From NCBI GenBank assembly GCA_027625915.1, contig JANTQA010000044.1, positions 682,001-746,000 on the forward strand: a DNA stretch of 64,000 nt, given 5' to 3'. Below are positions 57,111 to 64,000 of the stretch, one piece after another (within the stretch, counting starts at the first letter, position 1; every line of letters begins with the position of its first letter). The notes below the pieces were generated by a model that did no database searches, was not told the DNA's origin, and saw nothing but the letters and a program-made list of their open reading frames with translations. The translations under genes and the position numbers were made by a program. The DNA comes from Anaeramoeba flamelloides. Lineage: Eukaryota > Metamonada > Anaeramoebidae.

Positions 57111-57720
57111 TGGATTGTCTCTCTTTAACACGAGTGCGACAAATTGTGAATTTTCCATTTTTTTGAGGAGTATAATGCATCATATAGTTCTTAGGAACCA
57201 AACTACTTTTGTATAAGGTGGATTTTAAACTACAAACCCTAGATTTAAATCATATTATCCAATGATAATGGGTATTTGGAGGAATCAGGACCATACAATT
57301 ATTTTTTCCCACCTGTAAATCTTAATAAATAAAAAAATAAAAATAAATTTTTTTTATTTTTTATAATTTTTACAAACAATATTTTTTTAAAAAACTAAAT
57401 GATAATTTTAATTATATTATTAATTTGATGAATTAGTAACTATTATTGCTTTTATTCTCTGTAATTAAAAAATACTTTATTTGACAAGTGTTTGGCAATT
57501 GAATTAAATTAGTATTATTTAGATGATTTCATTTAGAAATTTTTTTTGTTCTTTTTAAGTTATAGGAACATATTATTGGTTTTGGTTTTTTTTTTCAGTT
57601 TGAAAATTTTATATTTTTAAACTGGATATTTTTTTAAAAACGTATGAATTGTTTGAAATTTATCAAAAAAAAAAAAAAAAAAAAAAAAAAAACAGAGAGA
57701 GGGATGTAAAAATGACATAC

Positions 57721-58787
57721 ATCGTAAGATACTGATCTTCTATGACTAAAACTTCTTAATTCAAGAGTTCTGGGTGAAGGCTGGGAATTTTTATTATAAC
57801 CATTATTATCATTTACTGTAATTGTTTTTTGATGATTTTTAGTTTCATTTTTACTTTTTTGTTCAGTGTTGTTCTTCATTTCTATTTTAGTTCTAATTGT
57901 TTGATGATTTTGGTGGAAATTTCGATTACAATTTTGGTTGAAATAACTTTTTGATTGGAATTGATTTGATTGGTCTTGATTTTTTGATTTAATTTGAACC
58001 TGGTGAATATTTTTTGTTGGTAAGAATTGTTTGTTGCTCATTGTAAAATTTGTATAATATGGATAATTATTCTTTTTCACATTTATTTGATTTAAAAATT
58101 CATTTTTTTCATTTTGTGTTTTTAAATTAACACACCAACTCCTTCTTTCTCTCAGTTTCCTTCTTACTTTACTTAAATGAAGTTTATTTTGTGTTCTTTT
58201 GGAAAGTTTGTTTAAATTAAGTCTATCATTTTGATTCTGGTTAAAGTTACGATTTTTGCTTTGGATTTCTTCTTGATTATTTGTATATATTATGTTTTCA
58301 TTTTACTTTTACTCTTGTTCTACTTTTTGATTCTGGTTTTGGGTTTGATTTGATTTAATATATAAATTGGCTTGATTTTTTAATGAATTATTGACATTTC
58401 TATTACCAAAATGGTGTTTTTGTAGATCAGATATTGGAATCTGGATTTTATTAATTTGATTTTTGGTAATCAATAATTCGTTTTTTTTTTGAATTTTCAT
58501 TGGTTGGGTGTTCTTTGATTGATATATCGTATTTTGATTAGTAATAAAGTTTGAGATATCTCGATTAAAATTATATTGATTATTTGTAGTATTATGATTA
58601 TAATTTAAGTTTGCTTTGTTTTTACTATATTGATTATGAAAGTTATTTATATCATTTGTGAATTTTTTATTTGGTTGTGTATTAGGATTTCTTTTGTATC
58701 CCCATAAATAACTTGATTTTGGATATTTGTTGCTGTTATTATGACTAGCATTGCTATTATGTTTATTCATCACATTAGTTTGATTAG
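57721..58787 (-). CDS. Asn/Gln-rich N-terminal exon of the PUF gene, two in-frame TAA
   Basis: Acceptor CTTTTAACAG at 58788-58789 opens NQTNVMNKHNSNASHNNSNK; the frame runs to QNQNQKVEQE, meets TAA-AAG-TAA near 58308, and continues in the same frame through NENIIYTNNQEEIQSKNRNF, RRKLRERRSWCVNLKTQ, and finally PSPRTLELRSFSHRRSVSYD, ending at a consensus GTATGT donor. The low-complexity Asn/Gln wording is typical of PUF N-terminal regions in protists. Both TAA fall where Gln (CAA) would fit the surrounding text. Phase 0 at the donor joins the PUF exon at 55758. Confidence 0.6.
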
Positions 58788-58968
58788 CTGTTAAAAGAAA
58801 AAAGTCGATTACAAATAGATTAAAACGAAAATATTTTATTAATTTTAAATATTAAAATGGATATTACTATATTTTTTGTTAAAATATTAATTTTTTTGTT
58901 TTTTTTTTTCTTTTTCTTTTAGTTTTTAATTCATTGATTTTTTATTTAAATTTTAAAAAGAATTACAC

Positions 58969-58972
<4 letters not shown>

Positions 58973-59005
<33 letters not shown>
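58973..59005. repeat. (TA)n microsatellite
   Basis: About 16 perfect TA units. Comparable runs lie at 29290-29309, 36272-36294, 52698-52719, 60962-60993 and 63861-63893. Confidence 0.9.
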
Positions 59006-59006
<1 letters not shown>

Positions 59007-59379
59007 GTTTCCAAATTTAAAATCCATCTCAAAATTTTATACTGATTCAAAATCGAAAATAGTGAAATAAAAAAAAAAAATCCAACTTTTTTATATTTTT
59101 CCAAACAATAATATTAAATCACATTTAAGTAACCTAGTATAATAATCTTTTTTATCTCAAAGAAAAAAATATTAAATGAAAAAATAAAAATTAAAGTATC
59201 CAGAATGATTTAACGAACTGAAAAAAAATTACATTGGTAATATTTGTTGAAATTACACCAACAATTATTGATCCATCAAAGTTACGATACAATCAACTAA
59301 TTGTACCTGATTTTTCTATTTAACTGAACTCAATTTGAACGTTATATTTTTTATTATCTTTTTCCATTTATTTTTTTGA

Positions 59380-59396
59380 GTTTCCATTATTTTCTC

Positions 59397-59436
<40 letters not shown>

Positions 59437-59810
59437 GATCATGTAAAAAAAAAAAGATCTTCGAAAAGACCAATAATCACAAAGAAAATTGAGACCATGT
59501 AATGTCTTTTAAAATGATTTTAATTATTAGCAAAAAATATTCTTGTTACCTTTTTTTCAGTGAAAGTTCTGTAAATAAAAATCGGTAATACTCATTTCAA
59601 AAATTGTTGATCACTTTTTTTTAGTTTTTGGTTTTATTTTTTTTTTAATTTTTAAAATATCAGGTTTTTATATATTTAGAATGGCTTAAAAGTAAATTAC
59701 AAATCAGATTTAGTTATTAATTGTTCTTCAATACTCAAGGTTATTATTATTTTTTTTTTTTCAATTTATTATTTCAGGTGAGTCACAATTTTTGAAATGG
59801 TGTTTATTTT
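59380..59810. mobile_element. Family E transposon, partial mirror copy
   Basis: The reverse complement follows 29230-29600 (TTATTTCAGGTGAGTCAC, AATATCAGGTTTTTATATAT, ATTTAGTTATTAATTGTTCT landmarks). Only one side of the element remains. Confidence 0.6.
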
Positions 59811-60327
59811 GAAAAAAAAATAGAGTTTTATGGCTGTTTACAAGAATTTGGAAAATGATGTTTTTTATTCTTGTTTTTAAATTGATTGAATATTATTTTG
59901 AAAAGGTGTAATTTAATTAATTATTGTTCGAATAAGTGATGAGTTATAATTTTAAAGGTTTGATTCTTCAATAAAAAAAAAATTATTCAACAATTACAAA
60001 AAAAGTTTCCTAATATTAAGCAATTAAAAATCGTGTAAGGAATTATTTTCAGGTCAAGTTTTTTTTTTCAATGATATAATTATTTGTTTGTTTTGATATC
60101 AAACTGATTTAGTAAAAAAATAATAAAAATGAAATTTTAAAAAAAGTTTCAGTTCATGTCTTTCTTTATTTAAATCTGATGAAACTATTTGAAAAAAAAA
60201 TATCCGCTCAAAATTAAAATTTTTTATATCAACTTGTACTAGTTACGACATCCATAGTTTCTTCTAAAAATCAATTTTTTATCAAAAAAAAAAAAAACTC
60301 TAAAAATAGAGACAAAATGTTTACACT

Positions 60328-60959
60328 TATGCGGTGACCTAAAAAACAAACAAGTAAATTTAATAACACATACAAAAAAAAAAAAAAATTACTCAATCTT
60401 AATGAGAAAAATGAAGTTAAAAAAATGATTCCTATATATAGACCAAACTTATTTTAAATGCTATTTTCAGAAATTAATTATAGTTTTTAAAAAGTTTTGA
60501 TCCATTTTTCTCATTTTTGAAAAGTTCAAAATTCAACATATCTTTTCAAATTATTCAAAAAAAAAACTATTTTCTTATATAAAGAAAGAAATATTAAATG
60601 TCTGTGAAGGGAGTTTACAAAAATACCTTTTAAAAATAAAAATACTAAGTTTTGAAATAACTTTAGAGAAAAAATAAAATTCAATTCAAATTCATAAAAA
60701 TCATTATTTTAAACTATTTGAAAAAAGATATTTCTTTGATTCAAAGAACAGTTCAAAACATTTTTTTCATTTTGTTGAAGAAAATAATATGAGAAAAAAA
60801 ACAAACCATTAAAATTAAAAATGTTTCCCAAAACACTTTTTTAAAAAACCTAAGGATTTCAACTTAAATCATAAAGAAATACTTTTTTATTTGATTGTTG
60901 TAAAATGGTAATTAATAACCAAATATTAATTATTTGGGCGAATTCGTAATAACTGAAAC

Positions 60960-60995
<36 letters not shown>

Positions 60996-61759
60996 TATCA
61001 ATAGACTTTACAATTATTTCTCAATTTCAAAGATTTTCAAACAAATAAATTAATTCCAATTAATAATTCTATTAAATTTAAAAATAATAGATATTATAAA
61101 ATGCCTAATTTTAAAAATAATACAGTTCATTGTTTTATACTCTTAATATTTAAAAAAAAATATTTCCTAATCTTTTTAAATTTCAATAAATTTAATAAAT
61201 ATTTGTAAATAAAAGAAACAAGTTCAATTTTTCTCATCTATGATTTATTATGAATATTTGCTAAATGGATTGATTGTTAAGGATTTAGTGTAAAAAAATA
61301 TGTGATCAGTTAAAGAGGGTATTTTAAAGAGACTAAATCGGTACCTTCAATTTCATTGGGTGAATAAACACAGTCATGAGAAGTATTTTAAACTTAATTT
61401 AGTTTTATTAAAATCTTTGCTTTATTTTTTCATGTATTTTTACAATAAGATTAATTTTCAAATATGATTTATTCATGTAAACTATCAGAAATTACTAAAA
61501 GTGAGATTTCTTCAAAATAAAAATTTTTTGCAAATTTTTCTTTTTCTTTTTCTTTTTCGATCGAAAAATCCAAACAAAAAAAAGATCAACTCTTTTTATT
61601 GATAATTTAATTAAGAAAAATGGAACTCTTCTAAAAAATGATAACTCATTTCTCGAAAGTTGATAAAGGAGTTTGTTAATCTATGCTTAATTGAGCCTTT
61701 GCAGAAAAAAAGTGTTCTGTTTTCCTTAAATAAGATAAATAAGGGTTACCAGCCCTTAA
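60328..61759. mobile_element. Family D transposon, copy 3 (about 1430 bp)
   Basis: Same orientation as D2. Segments 60450-60560, 60720-60870 and 61010-61200 match D2; the right part 61260-61759 matches D4. Ends GGTTACCAGCCCTTAA. The left end is degenerate (CGGTGACCTAAAAAAC in place of GGGACTAGTAAACT). A (TA) run at 60962-60993 lies inside. Confidence 0.68.
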
Positions 61760-62050
61760 AATTTTGTTTTCTCATTTTTTGTTTTGGTTATTAAATCCCT
61801 TAAAAGAAAAAAAATAAAAAAAAACAATTCTTACTCAAATTGGTTCTGGTTTGATTTGGTTGTATAAAATTTGAAGTTGAATTCTTCAATTCTTTGAAAC
61901 TCGATGAATTTTTTATATTGTCAAATTTTGGAATTTCCCAAGACTGTGATCCATTCAAAAGATTGTGTTGCAAAAGATAAAAAAAATAAAAGTTCGAAAA
62001 ATTAAAGTAAGGCAGAAAGTTGTGAAATATTGTGAAAAAATAATGGTTAC

Positions 62051-62299
62051 TAAATTTTTAATCTGTTTTGATCCTTTGGTAACCTGAGCATCGTGTTTGT
62101 TGTTTGTTAACGTTTGTGTAGTCATTTTCTTCCAGAAAGAAGGAACAAAAAATTGAGCAAACTTAGTGTCATATGCAAAAATACATTGTTGTATTAGCAA
62201 AAGGTTTGTTGGTTCAGATGCTGATCTTGTTAACTGAGGAGAAACCTCATTTACTTTTCGTTTTAAGAGTTGATCATTCGAGGAAATTTCTTGTGTAAT
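62051..62299 (-). CDS. Orphan internal exon candidate, 83 codons, with a 14-3-3-type site
   Basis: Acceptor CGAAAG at 62300-62301 and donor GTAACC. The frame reads ITQEISSNDQLLKRKVNEVS, SPQLTRSASEPTNLL, QQCIFAYDTKFAQFFVPSFW and MTTQTLTNNKHDAQVTKGSK, with ordinary coding composition in a non-coding neighbourhood. RSASEP matches the mode-1 14-3-3 binding motif RSxSxP. Its phase-0 donor does not fit the phase required by the acceptor of the PUF N-terminal exon at 58787, so it belongs to another gene or an intermediate exon is missing. Family not recognised. Confidence 0.45.
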
Positions 62300-62840
62300 C
62301 TTTCGATAACAAAGTCAATTTTCAAACCAAAATTTGCTTTGGAAAAGAAATAAAAAGCGAAATATTAATTTTGGGAAATGGAAAAAAATGATAATCTAAT
62401 GGATTTAATTTATCCCAAGAATTCAGGTTTTTGTTTTTCTTTCTTCTCAAAAAATCTTGACTATTAAATTTTTACAAAATAATTTTTTTTAAAAATTAAA
62501 AAATATCTTTCATTTGATTTGTGAAAAAATTCTTTTGAAAAATATATTTGGTGGAGTTCAAATCTAGTTTGGGGTTTTGTCTCTTGAATAAGAATTCAAA
62601 TAAGACTTTTTGAATTTTTTTTAGGTATTTTGCCTTTCAAGTTCAATGATTTTTTAATTAAGGATGAAACTTTTGACTTGTTTCCAAAAAATGAATTAAC
62701 TTTCGGTTATTGATTATTTATCAGAGTTACCTTTTATGACTGTTAGGCAATTGTTGGAAAAGAAACTCTGTTTTTTCAAACAAGGAGAAATCATCAATAA
62801 AATAATACATAAAGTTTAGGATCATTTAAAAAAAGTTCCT

Positions 62841-63680
62841 TTAAGGGTCTACTCACTTAACATTAATTTTTTTCAGACTCAATGGGTAGACTTGCCTCCT
62901 TAAAGAGTATAGTAGGATTAAACTTCTTTTAGTTGAAAAAATCTAATTTAAAACAAAAAATAAGACTACCAGGATCTAATACAAAATAATTCAATTCACA
63001 AAATAATAATTTAGAAGATTCTCGATTTCAAAAATAGACACAACAAAAAAAAATTCACAGGATCTCATTACCAAAAATTCAATTCATAAAAAAATAATTA
63101 ATAAGATACCAAATTTCAAAAAATTCAAATAAAGAAAAAAAAAAGTTTTTTCGTTACTCTTCTTTTCAAAATTTAAAATATCCCAATTGCAAATGAAAAA
63201 GTTCAAATTTTCATTTGGATTGACAAAATAAACTATAATTCCCCACAAATAAAATAAAACCTCCCGATTGCCAATTCATAAAGCAAAAATCAACAAGAGA
63301 TGTTGAAAATTACAAAAGAGTTTACATTTTCCTTGATTTTGAAAGTTTATAATTTGTCCAAGATATAAAAGTCTTTGCCACTGAGATACTATATAGATTA
63401 TCTTTAAAGAATAATAAGTTGTGAATCTTTTTAAAATTTTAAATTATTGTTTTATTTTTTAAAATATTATGTTCAGTAAACAGATATTCTCTTCAAAACG
63501 AAATTCGAAATTTAACTAGAAAGGACTCAAAAATCCAATAGCTCAGAGTGGACATTTATTCCATTTTGTATTCAAGTATTTTCAAGTTAAAGACAAGATA
63601 TAAAAAACTTTTAAATTTTTCAAACAAAAGAAGGTAATTTTGAATACCTTTTGTTTATCTGTTACCAACCCCCCCATTAA
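62841..63680 (+). mobile_element. TTAA-GGG element, family K, copy 2 (about 840 bp)
   Basis: Starts TTAAGGGTCTACTCACTTAA; a G/C-run end CCAACCCCCCCATTAA near 63680 is the likely right terminus. The interior 62980-63320 holds degenerate units related to those of copy 1 (CAGGATCTCATTACCAAAAA, TTCAATTCA). Confidence 0.55.
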
Positions 63681-63858
63681 ATTTTAAAAGTTTTTTGATA
63701 AATAAATAATGTTTTTCCATATTACAAAAAAATAAAAAAAAATTACATTTTTGTATTTTCTTTAATTGGTATTCTTATAAATTATTTTTTAGATGCAAAT
63801 GTTTTTTATTTCAACCCTCAAAGGACAGAAAAATTGGATAATCTTAAAACAGAGACAA

Positions 63859-63895
<37 letters not shown>

Positions 63896-64000
63896 TTTAT
63901 GCATATTATAAATGTACTATATTTAACTCTCTGGTATTCAGCCAAAAATGAATAAATTCACTTATTTTTCTAAGAATCAAACAAAAAACAATTGTTTAAT
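63681..64000. other. Non-coding end of the window with a (TA)n run
   Basis: (TA) microsatellite at 63861-63893; otherwise AT-rich sequence with no gene recognised. Confidence 0.4.

Larger units (their letters stand above)
48629..58787 (-). pseudogene. Pumilio/PUF RNA-binding protein gene spread over about 10 kb, probably decayed
   Basis: Four exon blocks on the minus strand join with matching phases: 58787-57721 (Asn/Gln-rich N-terminus), 55758-55360 (PUF repeats 1-3), 50754-50057 (repeats 4-8) and possibly 48857-48629 (C-terminal tail). PUF proteins bind 3' UTRs, normally UGUA-type sites, and repress or localise mRNAs. All eight repeats are recognisable, but two in-frame stops lie in the N-terminal exon and two within the repeats. 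Introns of about 2.0, 4.6 and 1.2 kb contain hairpin clusters, a family-E transposon and MITE J. An acceptor at 58788 shows that at least one more 5' exon exists. It may be a recent pseudogene or an unusual case of stop readthrough; sequencing error in four places is less likely. Confidence 0.72.

Noticed and set aside
1-64000. LTR retroelements, Polintons or other virus-like elements
   Set aside because: No long terminal direct repeats, capsid, integrase or protein-primed polymerase wording was recognised; the retroelement pieces present are LINE 3' ends.

Overview
The window looks like nuclear DNA of a very AT-rich microbial eukaryote. Every confident gene is eukaryotic (FYVE-type RhoGEF, Ras, alpha-tubulin-like, PH-domain, Pumilio/PUF). 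Several genes are split by GT-AG introns whose phases I could match by hand, and most of the sequence is non-coding and repeat-filled. Rich Ras/RhoGEF/PH signalling together with a strongly diverged tubulin suggests an amoeboid protist; Anaeramoeba or an amoebozoan would fit, but I cannot name the species from sequence alone. The standard stop codons TAA/TAG/TGA end the clear genes.

Layout. 1-14 kb: a single-exon RhoGEF-PH-FYVE gene (1671-4193, +), a broken reading frame behind it, a two-exon small coiled-coil gene (7798-8179, -), foldback and TIR elements, and the 5' exons of a gene with an E2F/DP-like motif (13663-14068, -). 14-30 kb: a two-exon 757-aa coiled-coil protein (17007-19400, +), a hypothetical acidic-tailed protein (25303-25927, -), non-autonomous DNA transposons and a tandem pair of LINE 3' ends. 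30-42 kb: an orphan terminal exon (30421-30720, -), another LINE 3' end, nested transposons, a PH-domain gene (34914-35481, -), a TIR element with subterminal TATCGCGAT-type arrays (36831-38080) and a divergent alpha-tubulin (39902-42077, +). 42-64 kb: a Ras GTPase (45660-46688, +), a PUF gene spread over about 10 kb on the minus strand (48629-58787) with four in-frame stops, an exon candidate at 62051-62299, and more transposons.

The genes do not form an operon-like unit. The common theme is membrane/cytoskeleton signalling: RhoGEF, Ras and PH protein, with tubulin as a cytoskeletal component. The PUF protein, if it still works, would be a post-transcriptional regulator.

The mobile fraction is the most distinctive part. 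Several unrelated short families share a TTAA flank followed by GGG. A TA-flanked family has TIRs with the core TTTCCAAAAAAGTGGG. A modular hairpin family is linked by GTGCC-rich spacers and serves as a target for other elements, so two insertion sites can be read as empty or filled by comparing copies. I saw no LTR retroelement, Polinton or other virus-like element, no rRNA, and no tRNA or CRISPR I could defend.
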